Positions 1 to 7,608 of a DNA stretch of 64,000 bases are shown here, piece by piece (position 1 is the first letter of the stretch; every line of letters starts with the position of its first letter). The DNA lies in NCBI RefSeq assembly GCF_018614585.1, contig NZ_JAGGOI010000024.1:62001-126000 (forward strand), read 5' to 3'. The DNA comes from Streptomyces sp. ISL-1. Lineage in GTDB: Bacteria; Actinomycetota; Actinomycetes; Streptomycetales; Streptomycetaceae. A model generated the notes under the pieces. That model did no database searches, was not told the DNA's origin, and saw only the letters and a list, made by a program, of their open reading frames with translations. Made by a program: the position numbers and the translations under genes.

Positions 1-1
1 G

Positions 2-310
2 GTGGTGGTCGCTGGATTCCTGGAGACGGGCTTCGCCGTCTGCCTCAAGCTCTCGCACGGTTTCACCCGGCTCTGGCCGACGATCGCGTTCGCCGCCTTC
101 GCACTGGGCAGCTTCGGTCTGCTGACGCTCGCGCTGAGGAAGCTCGATGTGGGGCCCGCGTACGCGGTGTGGACGGGCATCGGCGCCGCGGGCACCGCGA
201 TCTACGGAATGGTTTTCCTGGGCGACCTGGTCTCCACCCTGAAGATCGTCTCGATCACACTGGTGATTGTAGGCGTCGTCGGTCTGCAGCTGTCGGGCTC
301 GTCGCACTGA
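2..310 (+). CDS. SMR-family small multidrug efflux protein, 5' end outside window
   Basis: A four-helix small multidrug resistance protein (EmrE/SugE type), which as a family exports cationic drugs or guanidinium-like compounds using the proton gradient. The visible part has the family's first-helix glutamate (GFLETGFAVCLK), the diagnostic segment AYAVWTGIGAAGTAIYG, and a last hydrophobic helix ending GVVGLQLSG. SMR proteins usually begin about five residues earlier (MAWxxLVVAG), so the true start lies before base 1 and only a few residues are missing. The gene converges with the TetR gene and overlaps its 3' end by 56 bp. SMR genes often occur as pairs, so a partner could lie just outside the window. 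The exact substrate cannot be read from sequence. Confidence 0.82.
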   Translation: MVVAGFLETGFAVCLKLSHGFTRLWPTIAFAAFALGSFGLLTLALRKLDVGPAYAVWTGIGAAGTAIYGMVFLGDLVSTLKIVSITLVIVGVVGLQLSGSSH

Positions 311-941
311 CGGTCGCGCTGACAGTCGTACCGACAGCTCCGCCGACGGCCGTACGCACCAGCGGCCCGACCCCTTCGCCGACAGGCGCGATCACATACG
401 AGAGCGCGAGCCGCACCGCCTGCTCGCTGCGGTGGGCGAGCTCGGCCGACTCCTCCTTCGTACGGCTCGGGCGAGACCCCTTCTCCAGCGCGGCCAGCGA
501 GCGGTCGCGTACGGCTGCGACCAGATCGGCAGGGGACGGCAGCCCCGCGTCGGCGCGGCGCTGGGCGGGCGCTTTGGACAGCACGGCGCCCCGGCGGGCG
601 GGCCTCGGCACGGGCAGCCGCTCGCTCCAGCAGCCGGTGAGCAGGGCCCGCAGCAGCGGCTTCGCCCGTGCCTCTCCGACCGTCCACTCGGCGATCGCCA
701 CCAGTCGGTCCGCCGCTCCGGTCCGCTCGGCGAGCAGCCGGTCGACACCGTGGAGATACGTATCTGCCTCGCGCCGTGCCAGCCCGCGGGCGAGGCCGTC
801 CTTGCTGCCGAACTCGTTGTAGAGGGTCTGCCGCGAGACCCCGGCGGCAGACGCGACATCGACCATCCGTACCCCTGACCAGGGCAGCTGGGCGAGCGCC
901 ATGAGAGCGGCGTTCAGCAAGGACTCTCGCGCTGTAGGCAT
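255..941 (-). CDS. TetR/AcrR-family transcriptional regulator
   Basis: 228-residue regulator. The N-terminal helix-turn-helix is clear: ARESLLNAALMAL, then VRMVDVASAAGVSRQTLYN followed by EFGSKDGLARGLARRE, the standard TetR DNA-binding pattern ending in the YxxFxxK-type segment. The C-terminal ligand-binding half is alanine-rich and not recognisable beyond the family. The open frame extends upstream, but the ATG at 941 is preceded by GGGAGGCGACG and starts right before the HTH, so it is the best start. It is convergent with the SMR pump and divergent from hisN. Control of the adjacent pump is a reasonable guess, not shown by the sequence. Confidence 0.85.
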   Translation of the reverse strand: MPTARESLLNAALMALAQLPWSGVRMVDVASAAGVSRQTLYNEFGSKDGLARGLARREADTYLHGVDRLLAERTGAADRLVAIAEWTVGEARAKPLLRALLTGCWSERLPVPRPARRGAVLSKAPAQRRADAGLPSPADLVAAVRDRSLAALEKGSRPSRTKEESAELAHRSEQAVRLALSYVIAPVGEGVGPLVRTAVGGAVGTTVSATVSATSPTAADRRRLQSPV

Positions 942-1116
942 CGTCGCCTCCCGGGCCATGCGGCTCTCCGGCCATGCGGCCATCCGGCTCTGCAGCCGTG
1001 CGCCTCCCAGGCCGTGCGGCGCTGCGCTCAGGGTTGACGGGCCGCCATCCACTGTCAATAGCCATGGCGGACAGGGCCCCGGGATGAGCCCCGTGAGCCC
1101 CGATAGAGTGACGACC

Positions 1117-1917
1117 ATGCCCGACTACCACGACGATCTGCGTCTCGCCCATGTCCTCGCGGACGCCGCCGACGCCGCCACGATGGACCGGTTCAAGGCG
1201 ATGGACCTGAAGGTCGAGACCAAGCCGGACATGACGCCGGTGAGCGAGGCCGACAAGTCGGCGGAGGAGCTGATCCGCGGACAGCTGCAACGGGCCAGGC
1301 CACGCGACGCGATCCTCGGCGAGGAGTACGGCATCGAGGGCACGGGCCCGCGCCGCTGGGTCATCGACCCGATCGACGGTACGAAGAACTATGTGCGCGG
1401 CGTGCCGGTCTGGGCGACGCTGATCTCCTTGATGGTGCAGGGCGAGGGCGGCTACCAGCCCGTCGTGGGCGTGGTGTCGGCCCCGGCGCTGGGCCGCCGC
1501 TGGTGGGCCGCACAGGGCGGCGGCGCGTACACCGGGCGCAGCCTGACATCCGCGACCCGGCTACGGGTCTCCAAGGTCGGCCGGATCCAGGACGCGTCGT
1601 TCGCGTACTCCTCGCTGAGCGGCTGGGAGGAGCAGGGGCGGCTCGACGGATTCCTGGACCTGTCCCGGGCCTGCTGGCGCACCCGCGGCTATGGCGACTT
1701 CTGGCCGTACATGATGGTCGCCGAGGGTTCGGTGGACATCTGCGCGGAGCCGGAGCTCTCGCTGTGGGACATGGCGGCGACCGCGATCGTCGTACAGGAA
1801 GCGGGCGGATCCTTCACCGGCCTGGACGGACGCCGGGGCCCGCACAGCGGAAACGCGGCCGCGTCCAACGGTTTGCTCCACGAGGAGCTGCTGGGATACC
1901 TGAATCAGCGCTACTGA
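1117..1917 (+). CDS. hisN: histidinol-phosphatase, inositol-monophosphatase fold
   Basis: 266-residue member of the inositol monophosphatase superfamily, the type that dephosphorylates histidinol phosphate to histidinol in actinobacterial histidine biosynthesis. The metal and phosphate site is complete: GEEYG, WVIDPIDGTKNYVRG, and the C-terminal LSLWDMAATAIVVQEAGG. The length matches actinobacterial HisN, and from memory S. coelicolor has hisN at this position. The open frame begins at 901, but that overlaps the TetR gene; the ATG at 1117 gives MPDYHDDLRLAH, the usual family start. It is cytoplasmic, Mg-dependent, and not in a his operon here. Fructose-1,6- or inositol phosphatase activity cannot be excluded from sequence alone. 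Confidence 0.88.
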   Translation: MPDYHDDLRLAHVLADAADAATMDRFKAMDLKVETKPDMTPVSEADKSAEELIRGQLQRARPRDAILGEEYGIEGTGPRRWVIDPIDGTKNYVRGVPVWATLISLMVQGEGGYQPVVGVVSAPALGRRWWAAQGGGAYTGRSLTSATRLRVSKVGRIQDASFAYSSLSGWEEQGRLDGFLDLSRACWRTRGYGDFWPYMMVAEGSVDICAEPELSLWDMAATAIVVQEAGGSFTGLDGRRGPHSGNAAASNGLLHEELLGYLNQRY

Positions 1918-2069
1918 CGGGCGTATTTGACGGGCACCTACACCCTTCCAACCGGCTGTGCCTGCCCTCTTGCTGCCACCCCGTGGGACTGAGACTCTGA
2001 AGGTCCCCACACTTGTGAACTTGTGAATCGGTTCTCGAACGACCGAACACCAAGGAGGTGGCTCCATCC

Positions 2070-2471
2070 ATGCTCGTCCGTGACGCCATGAGCACGGTGG
2101 TCCTCACCATCGGACCCGCACACACACTCCGCCAGGCAGCGTGCCTGATGGCCTCGCGCCGTATCGGCGCCGCCGTCGTACTCGACACCGACGCCGGCGG
2201 GCTCGGCATTCTGACCGAGCGCGACGTTCTGAACTCGGTGGGCGCGGGGCAGGACCCCGACCTCGAGAACGCCGGCGCCCACACCACCACCGACGTCGTC
2301 TTCGCCGCGCCGTCCTGGACCCTGGAGGAGGCCGCGGAGGCCATGACGCACGGAGGGTTCCGGCATCTGATCGTGCTCGACGGCGACGGGCCTGTCGGCA
2401 TCGTCTCCGTACGCGACATCATCCGGTGCTGGGCCCCGGCGAGGCGGCACCCGGCGAGGCTCGTCGGCTAG
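2070..2471 (+). CDS. tandem CBS-domain protein
   Basis: 133-residue protein made of two CBS motifs, a Bateman module that normally binds adenine nucleotides and acts as an energy or redox sensor. The first CBS begins MLVRDAMSTVVLTIGPAHTL and ends GGLGILTERDVLNS. The second contains EEAAEAMTHGGFRHLIVLDG and ends GIVSVRDIIR. There is no effector domain, so it would act in trans or as a homodimer. AAGGAGGT (2052-2059) precedes the ATG at 2070; the GTG at 2058 overlaps that ribosome site and is rejected. A terminator hairpin separates it from the convergent catalase gene. The ligand and partner are unknown. Confidence 0.88.
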   Translation: MLVRDAMSTVVLTIGPAHTLRQAACLMASRRIGAAVVLDTDAGGLGILTERDVLNSVGAGQDPDLENAGAHTTTDVVFAAPSWTLEEAAEAMTHGGFRHLIVLDGDGPVGIVSVRDIIRCWAPARRHPARLVG

Positions 2472-2593
2472 CACGCGCACCAGCCGGTCAGCGCGCCCAA
2501 CCGTCGGCGCACACAAGCGGGCGGCCGGGCAACACCGACCGGACACACGCCGACCGGACAAACGCCGAGTGGACTCACGCGACTGGGCACACA

Positions 2594-2630
2594 AGAGGGC
2601 CGGACCCCCTGGACAGGGATCCGGCCCTCT
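2594..2630. terminator. bidirectional terminator between CBS gene and catalase
   Basis: Inverted repeat AGAGGGCCGGA (2594-2604) and TCCGGCCCTCT (2620-2630), an 11-bp perfect stem that can extend inside through CCCC/GGG. It lies between two convergent genes, which fits a shared intrinsic terminator. Confidence 0.7.
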
Positions 2631-2649
2631 GTTCTACGGCAAGCGCCCG

Positions 2650-4101
2650 TCAGCCACGCAGGGCCTGGACCGCGGCCTCCAGCCGCTTGCCGAGGTCGCC
2701 GTCGGCCTGACGGAAGTTGTTGACCGCGCGCTCGGCGATGTCGTCGCGCGACACCTTCGAGATGAACCCGGCGAGGTTCTCGATGAGGCGGCCCTTCTCG
2801 TCTTCCGACATCAGCCGGTAGAGGTTGCCCGCCTGCACGAAGTCGTTGTCCTCGGCGTGCGCGGGAGCCTCGTGGTTGCCGGTGTCACCGGTGACGGGGG
2901 TCGACACCCACAGCGGCCTGTCCGTCTGGAAAGGGCCGCCGAAGCTGTTCGGCTCGTAGTTCTTGGTTCCCTTGTGGCGACCGTCGTACAGGTAGCCGTC
3001 ACGGCTGTTGGTGCGCGCCTCGGTGGCGTGCGGGCGGTTCACCGGCAGGTGGTCGGCGTTGATGCCGACGCGGTAGCGGTGGGCGTCGCCGTACGCGAAG
3101 AGCCGGCCCTGCAGCATCTTGTCGGGCGACGGGCCGATGCCCGGCACGAAGTGCGCGGGGCTGAAGATCGACTGCTCGACCTCCGCGAAGATGTTCTCCG
3201 GGTTGCGGTTGAGCTCCAGCTTGCCGATCTCGATCGGCGGGTAGTCCTCGTGCGGCCAGACCTTCGTCAGGTCGAACGGGTTGAAGCGGTACGTGGCCGC
3301 CTCGGCCGCCGGCATGATCTGCACCTGCACGGTCCAGGACGGGAAGTCACCGCGCTCGATGGCCTCACGCAGGTCGCGCTGGTGCGAGTCCGGGTCCACG
3401 CCGGAGAGGCGGTTGGCCTCGTCGGTGGTGAGGTTCTTGATGCCCTGGTCGGTCTTGAAGTGGTACTTGACCCAGAAGACCTCGCCGGCCTCGTTGTTCC
3501 ACTGGTACGTGTGGGAGCCGTAGCCGTTCATGTGGCGCAGCGTCGCCGGGATGCCACGGTCGCCGAAGAGCCAGGTCACCTGGTGGGTCGATTCCGGGCT
3601 GAGGCCCCAGAAGTCCCACACATTGTCGGCTTCCTGCGAACCCGTGTAGGGGTCGCGCTTCTGCGTGTGGATGAAGTCCGGGAACTTGATGGCGTCCTTG
3701 ATGAAGAACACCGGGGTGTTGTTGCCGACGAGGTCGTAGTTGCCCTCTTCGGTGTAGAACTTCAGCGCGAAGCCGCGGGGGTCGCGCACGGCGTCGGCGG
3801 AGCCGAGGTTGCCGGCGACGGTGGAGAACCGGAGGAAGGTCTCCGTCTGCTTGCCCACCTCTGAGAGGAACTTCGCACGCGTCCACTGCGATACGTCGCG
3901 GGTCAGCGTGAAGGTGCCGTACGCGCCGGCGCCGCGCGCGTGCACGATGCGCTCCGGGATCCGCTCACGGTTGAAGTGCGCGAGCTTCTCGAGAAGAGCC
4001 TGGTCCTGGACGAGAACCGGACCGCCGACGCCCGCGGTCTCGCTGTTCTGATTGTCGCCGACCGGCGCGCCGGCCTCCGTAGTGAGCGGTCCCTGCGTCA
4101 C
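2650..4101 (-). CDS. katA: monofunctional haem catalase
   Basis: Small-subunit catalase of about 483 residues converting H2O2 to water and oxygen. The distal haem site is the [10 protein letters not shown] segment with the essential His, then [48 protein letters not shown] and [12 protein letters not shown]. The C-terminal proximal segment [14 protein letters not shown] carries the haem-ligand Tyr region (RxxxY). Start choice: the frame also has an ATG at 4119, but the GTG at 4101 is preceded by CAGGAGGCGCAT at ideal spacing and yields [11 protein letters not shown], typical of Streptomyces catalases. It is divergent from a Fur-family repressor gene, matching the known catA-catR arrangement for peroxide-inducible catalase. 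The major vegetative catalase is the likely role. Confidence 0.93.
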   Translation of the reverse strand: MTQGPLTTEAGAPVGDNQNSETAGVGGPVLVQDQALLEKLAHFNRERIPERIVHARGAGAYGTFTLTRDVSQWTRAKFLSEVGKQTETFLRFSTVAGNLGSADAVRDPRGFALKFYTEEGNYDLVGNNTPVFFIKDAIKFPDFIHTQKRDPYTGSQEADNVWDFWGLSPESTHQVTWLFGDRGIPATLRHMNGYGSHTYQWNNEAGEVFWVKYHFKTDQGIKNLTTDEANRLSGVDPDSHQRDLREAIERGDFPSWTVQVQIMPAAEAATYRFNPFDLTKVWPHEDYPPIEIGKLELNRNPENIFAEVEQSIFSPAHFVPGIGPSPDKMLQGRLFAYGDAHRYRVGINADHLPVNRPHATEARTNSRDGYLYDGRHKGTKNYEPNSFGGPFQTDRPLWVSTPVTGDTGNHEAPAHAEDNDFVQAGNLYRLMSEDEKGRLIENLAGFISKVSRDDIAERAVNNFRQADGDLGKRLEAAVQALRG

Positions 4102-4157
4102 ATGCGCCTCCTGCGTCATAACTGCGAGTCCTGTTCCTTGGCGTTTGCCTGGTCTCG

Positions 4158-4185
4158 ATCCTACAATGGACTTTGTCTAAGTCAA
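4158..4185 (-). promoter_or_regulatory. catalase promoter, -35 TTGACT and -10 TAGGAT
   Basis: Reading the minus strand, TTGACT (4180-4185) and TAGGAT (4158-4163) are separated by 16 bp. This is close to the Streptomyces HrdB consensus and points into the catalase gene about 40-60 bp away. An inverted repeat sits between the two boxes. Confidence 0.68.
4169..4183. promoter_or_regulatory. putative Fur/CatR-type operator inside the catalase promoter
   Basis: Perfect inverted repeat GACTT-TGTCT-AAGTC (5-5-5) overlapping the catalase -35 and filling the spacer. A second, looser pair ACTTTG/CAAAGT (4170-4175 and 4194-4199) overlaps it. A bound repressor would block RNA polymerase. Assigning it to the adjacent Fur-family protein is an inference from position. 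Confidence 0.5.
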
Positions 4186-4246
4186 GGGAACATCCAAAGT
4201 CACACACGTTCGGGACCTGGGTCCCACCACTGTTAGGCTGGTCCTT

Positions 4247-4663
4247 ATGAGTGACCTGTTGGAACGACTTCGCGAACGCGGCTGGCGCCTGACCGCCCAG
4301 CGGCGTGTCGTGGCAGAGGTCCTCGACGGCGACCACGTCCACCTGACGGCCGACGAGGTGCACGCGCGCGCCGTGCAGAGGCTCCCCGAGATCTCCCGGG
4401 CGACGGTGTACAACACGCTGGGCGAGCTGGTCAGCCTTGGCGAAGTCCTGGAAGTCTCAACGGACCGCCGCGCCAAGCGCTACGACCCGAACGCCCACCA
4501 GCCGCACCAGCACCTGGTCTGCGCCCAGTGCGGCGCCATCCGGGACGTCCACCCCTCGGGCAACCCGCTGGCGGACCTTCCGGACACGGAGCGCTTCGGC
4601 TTCACGGTCTCCGACGTGGAGGTCACCTACCGCGGCACGTGCCCGAACTGCGCGTCGGCCTGA
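4247..4663 (+). CDS. catR: Fur/PerR-family regulator, CatR-like repressor
   Basis: 138-residue ferric-uptake-regulator family protein. N-terminal winged helix: ERLRERGWRLTAQRRVVAEVL, then LTADEVHARAVQRLPEISRATVYNTLGELVSLGEVLEV. The C-terminal dimer domain has the histidine-rich HQPHQHLVCAQCG segment and a second pair CPNC, giving the two CxxC motifs of a structural zinc site, as in PerR. It is divergent from the catalase gene with an inverted repeat in the intervening 145 bp. In S. coelicolor the CatR repressor controls the neighbouring catA in response to peroxide, and this arrangement matches. The ATG at 4247 has no strong ribosome site, so leaderless translation is possible. A zinc- or iron-sensing paralogue is the alternative. 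Confidence 0.85.
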   Translation: MSDLLERLRERGWRLTAQRRVVAEVLDGDHVHLTADEVHARAVQRLPEISRATVYNTLGELVSLGEVLEVSTDRRAKRYDPNAHQPHQHLVCAQCGAIRDVHPSGNPLADLPDTERFGFTVSDVEVTYRGTCPNCASA

Positions 4664-4688
4664 GGCCGGCCTGAGACTTACGCATCCG

Positions 4689-4721
4689 AAGGGCCCGGCA
4701 CCGATGAGGTGCCGGGCCCTT
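4689..4721 (+). terminator. terminator downstream of the Fur-family gene
   Basis: A 14-bp perfect stem, AAGGGCCCGGCACC (4689-4702) and GGTGCCGGGCCCTT (4708-4721), with loop GATGA. It lies 26 bp after the stop codon. Confidence 0.75.
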
Positions 4722-4858
4722 CACGTTTGCGCGGCGTAGGGCCCCTGGCAACAGCACGCGTCCTTCGCGGATCCGCGGCGTACGGCACGCAATGTGCCGC
4801 TCGGCTCGACGATCACGCATGGCCCTCGCGGACCCGCGGTGCAGGCACCCGGACATAC

Positions 4859-4897
4859 GACGAAGGCCCGGATCCTGTATGGATCCGGGCCTTCGTC
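4859..4897 (-). terminator. hairpin terminator after tRNA-fMet copy 1
   Basis: A 17-bp perfect stem, GACGAAGGCCCGGATCC (4859-4875) and GGATCCGGGCCTTCGTC (4881-4897), seven bases beyond the mature 3' end of the tRNA. Its core GGCCCGGATCC is shared with the hairpin behind the second tRNA copy. Confidence 0.7.
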
Positions 4898-4903
4898 TGT
4901 CAG

Positions 4904-4977
4904 TAGCGGGGACAGGATTTGAACCTGCGACCTCTGGGTTATGAGCCCAGCGAGCTACCGAGCTGCTCCACCCCGCG
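4904..4977 (-). tRNA. initiator tRNA-fMet(CAT), copy 1
   Basis: 74-nt tRNA on the minus strand, anticodon CAT in GGGCTCATAACCC. Initiator hallmarks are present: three G:C pairs at the base of the anticodon stem, and an unpaired C1 opposite A in the acceptor stem (5' CGCGGGG, 3' CCCCGCTA). The T-loop is GGTTCAAATCC. The terminal CCA is not encoded. The same 74 bases occur at 7484-7557. Confidence 0.95.
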
Positions 4978-5042
4978 TCGGTAAACACGACCTTACGGCA
5001 CCCCGTCGACCAGCGCAAATCGATATGCACCGCTACACCGCG

Positions 5043-7280
5043 CTACGCCGTGAGCTCCTGGTGCAGCGCCTCGCGCAGCCGCGCGGCCCGCTCCGCCACC
5101 TCGGCGGGGCCCAGCTCGACGGCACGCGCGCACCACCGCTGGCCCTCGGTCAGCTCACCCCTGCGGGCGGCGAGCAGCGCCAGGCGCAGCGCGGCCCTGC
5201 CGTGCCCCGCGCGGGCGGCGCGGGACCACCACAGGGCAGCCTCACGCTCGCTGCCCTCGCGGGCGAGGAGCAGCCCGAGGTTGAACGCGCCGTTGCGGCT
5301 GCCCGCCTCGGCCGCCTCCCGGTACCAGCGGGCGGCCTCGGCCATGTCGCCGCGGGCGGCTGCGAGCATCCCGACACGTACCTGGGCACGACGGTGCCCC
5401 ATCTCGGCGGCGCGCTCGTACCACTCCTCGCACTCGCTCTTCTCGGCCACCGGCTCGCCGAGCGCGGGCGGCCCGGGCGGCGGCTGGCGCGAGTCGAGCA
5501 CGGTGGCGAGCCGGAAGGCGGCCTCGGCGCTGCCGCCGCCCGCCGCGCAGCGCAGATGACGCTCGGCGGCCTGCTCGTCGCCGTCCCTGAGCAGCGCGAT
5601 GCCGACCTGGAGGGCGGCCTCGGTGTGGCCGGCCGCCGCTGCCCGCTCGTACCAGGTCAGGGCCGTACGGTCGTCGTCGCGACCGACGTGGAGGATGCCC
5701 AGGTTGAAGGCGGCGTCGACGCTCCCGGCCTCGGCCGCCTTGGAGAACCAGGGCTCGGCGCCGGTCGCGTCGCCCGCCTGCAGGAGCAGTACGGCGAGCG
5801 CGTTGGCGGCTTCGCGGTGCCCGGCGTAGGCGGCGCGGCGGTACCACTGCTCGGCCTGCGGCGTACGGTCCTGGGCAGCGCAGAGCAGCCCCAGGTTGTA
5901 CGCGCCGTTGACGTCGCCCGCGTCCATGGCGGCGCGGTACCAGCGCTCGGCGGTCTGCTGCTCGCCTCGGGCGGCATGCAGCGCGCCCAGGGCGTTGGCG
6001 GCATTGCCGTCGCCGTCCTGGGCAGCACGCAGCCACCAGACGGCGGCGCTCTCCTCGTCGCCGGCATCCCGCAGCAGAAACCCGAGCGCGCAGGCGGCAC
6101 GGGCCTCGCCGTCCTTTGCGGCGGTGAGGTACCAGCGGCCGGCCTCCTTGAGCTCGCCGCGCTGCTCGAGGATCGCGCCGAGGTGCAGCGCGGCCCGCCG
6201 ATGCCCACGGGCGGCGGCCTGCTGGTACCACTGCGCCGCCTCGTCGAGTACGGACAGCTCAGCCCGATCGCCGAGCTCGCCGCTCGCGCCGTCCTCGCCG
6301 ACAGGCCCAGTGGCGACGTCCCCGGCACCGGAACCGCTCCGCTGCGCGAGTCCGGCGCGCGAGCCTGCCGCGGCCGTCGCGCCACGGTCCTGGCGCGCGG
6401 AAGCACTGCCCGCCGAATCCACCCGGGCCGTGGCGGCCGAGCCGCTCACGGGGGCGCCGCCCCCGGCACCGCGCCCGGCACCGCGCCCGGAAACGACGGC
6501 GCCGGAACCCGAGATCACGGCGTCGGAAGCGGAGAGCGCCCTCCTGCAGGCGCCCTCGGCGTCGCGCGCCGCGGGCCCCGAGCGTCCCATCACCAGGGCC
6601 ACGGCCCCGCCCGCTCGGGCCTCCTGTGCCGCCCGGCGCTCCAGCGCGCGGGCGAGCCGGTAGGCGGCCTCGCGGTGCCCCTGCTCCGCCGCCGCGCGCA
6701 GCCAGCGCTCCGCGCCCGCATCGCCGCGGTGCTCCAGCAGATCGGCGAGAGCGTATGCGCCCAACGCGTGCCCCTGCTCGGCGGACTGGCGCAGCCAGTA
6801 CTCCGCGGCGGGCTCGTCGCCGCGCTCGCGGAAGTGCCGTCCCAGCGCGTGCGCCGCAGCAGCGGAACCGGCGACGGCGGCGATACGCCACCACCCGGCC
6901 GCCTCGTCGGCGTATCCCCTCTGATGGAGCAGAACACCCAGATTGTTCGCGGCGGCACGGTCGCCCTCGGCGGTCGCGGCACGCAGATAGGCCTCGGCGC
7001 CGTCGAGATCGCCTCGCCGCAGCAGAAGCGCGCCGAGCACACTCATCGACGCGGTGTCGCCGCCTTCGGCCGCGCGCCGGTGGCGTGCCTCGGCCCCAGC
7101 GGTCTCCACCGGGTCGACGCCCGCATCGCTGCCCGCACCGTCAGTGTTGTGAGTGTTGTCAACGTTGTCAGTGTTGACAACGGCGTTGGCAGGACTGGTC
7201 GCGTCCGCCACCTTTCCGGCATGCCGGTGCACAAACCGCCCTGTCTCCAACAGAGTTGCCCTGTCCCCCATAAATTCCAT
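5043..7280 (-). CDS. Sel1/TPR-repeat protein
   Basis: 745-residue protein built almost wholly of Sel1-like (SLR) repeats, about 36 residues each, with the pattern AAxxLGxLLxxRGDxxxAExWYRRAAxxGH. One block lies at roughly residues 60-215 and another at 345-730. Between them, about residues 215-340, is an alanine/glycine/serine-rich linker of low complexity. There is no signal peptide or catalytic motif, so it is probably a cytoplasmic scaffold for protein-protein contact. Two possible starts lie close together (ATG 7280 and ATG 7271) and neither has a strong ribosome site. It sits between two initiator tRNA genes, all on the same strand. No specific function can be assigned. Confidence 0.87.
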   Translation of the reverse strand: MEFMGDRATLLETGRFVHRHAGKVADATSPANAVVNTDNVDNTHNTDGAGSDAGVDPVETAGAEARHRRAAEGGDTASMSVLGALLLRRGDLDGAEAYLRAATAEGDRAAANNLGVLLHQRGYADEAAGWWRIAAVAGSAAAAHALGRHFRERGDEPAAEYWLRQSAEQGHALGAYALADLLEHRGDAGAERWLRAAAEQGHREAAYRLARALERRAAQEARAGGAVALVMGRSGPAARDAEGACRRALSASDAVISGSGAVVSGRGAGRGAGGGAPVSGSAATARVDSAGSASARQDRGATAAAGSRAGLAQRSGSGAGDVATGPVGEDGASGELGDRAELSVLDEAAQWYQQAAARGHRRAALHLGAILEQRGELKEAGRWYLTAAKDGEARAACALGFLLRDAGDEESAAVWWLRAAQDGDGNAANALGALHAARGEQQTAERWYRAAMDAGDVNGAYNLGLLCAAQDRTPQAEQWYRRAAYAGHREAANALAVLLLQAGDATGAEPWFSKAAEAGSVDAAFNLGILHVGRDDDRTALTWYERAAAAGHTEAALQVGIALLRDGDEQAAERHLRCAAGGGSAEAAFRLATVLDSRQPPPGPPALGEPVAEKSECEEWYERAAEMGHRRAQVRVGMLAAARGDMAEAARWYREAAEAGSRNGAFNLGLLLAREGSEREAALWWSRAARAGHGRAALRLALLAARRGELTEGQRWCARAVELGPAEVAERAARLREALHQELTA

Positions 7281-7437
7281 CGTCGCACCACCTGCAACCC
7301 GCGTACACCTGGTATACCGCAGCCAGTGAGGTCACTTCAGCGTTTTGTCGACTTGCCCACAGAGAGATAAGTCAAACACGCTCGACCCCAACTCCCCCCA
7401 CGCGGCACACAGTTCTCACCAGCAGCACATACGCACG

Positions 7438-7474
7438 AAGAGGGCCCGGATCCTCAAAGGATCCGGGCCCTCTT
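7438..7474 (-). terminator. hairpin terminator after tRNA-fMet copy 2
   Basis: A 17-bp perfect stem, AAGAGGGCCCGGATCCT (7438-7454) and AGGATCCGGGCCCTCTT (7458-7474), loop CAA, about ten bases past the tRNA 3' end. It resembles the hairpin after copy 1, so the duplicated unit appears to include the terminator. Confidence 0.7.
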
Positions 7475-7483
7475 TCTTTTCAG

Positions 7484-7557
7484 TAGCGGGGACAGGATTT
7501 GAACCTGCGACCTCTGGGTTATGAGCCCAGCGAGCTACCGAGCTGCTCCACCCCGCG
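7484..7557 (-). tRNA. initiator tRNA-fMet(CAT), copy 2
   Basis: Identical in its 74 bases to the copy at 4904-4977, with the same C1:A mismatch, G:C-rich anticodon stem and CAT anticodon. CCA is not encoded. Confidence 0.95.
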
Positions 7558-7608
7558 TCGTTGTGTTGCAACCGTACCACGACGCGGGATGGTGCCTGCT
7601 CAGCGGCC

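Noticed and set aside
2569-3864. 431-residue plus-strand frame opposite catalase
   Set aside because: Val/Arg/Leu shadow composition and no start signal; the catalase is unmistakable.
4904-7557. tRNA-fMet genes as attachment site of the integrative element
   Set aside because: They are intact, 38 kb from the integrase, and carry no element genes between them; the moeZ-end repeat next to int fits far better.
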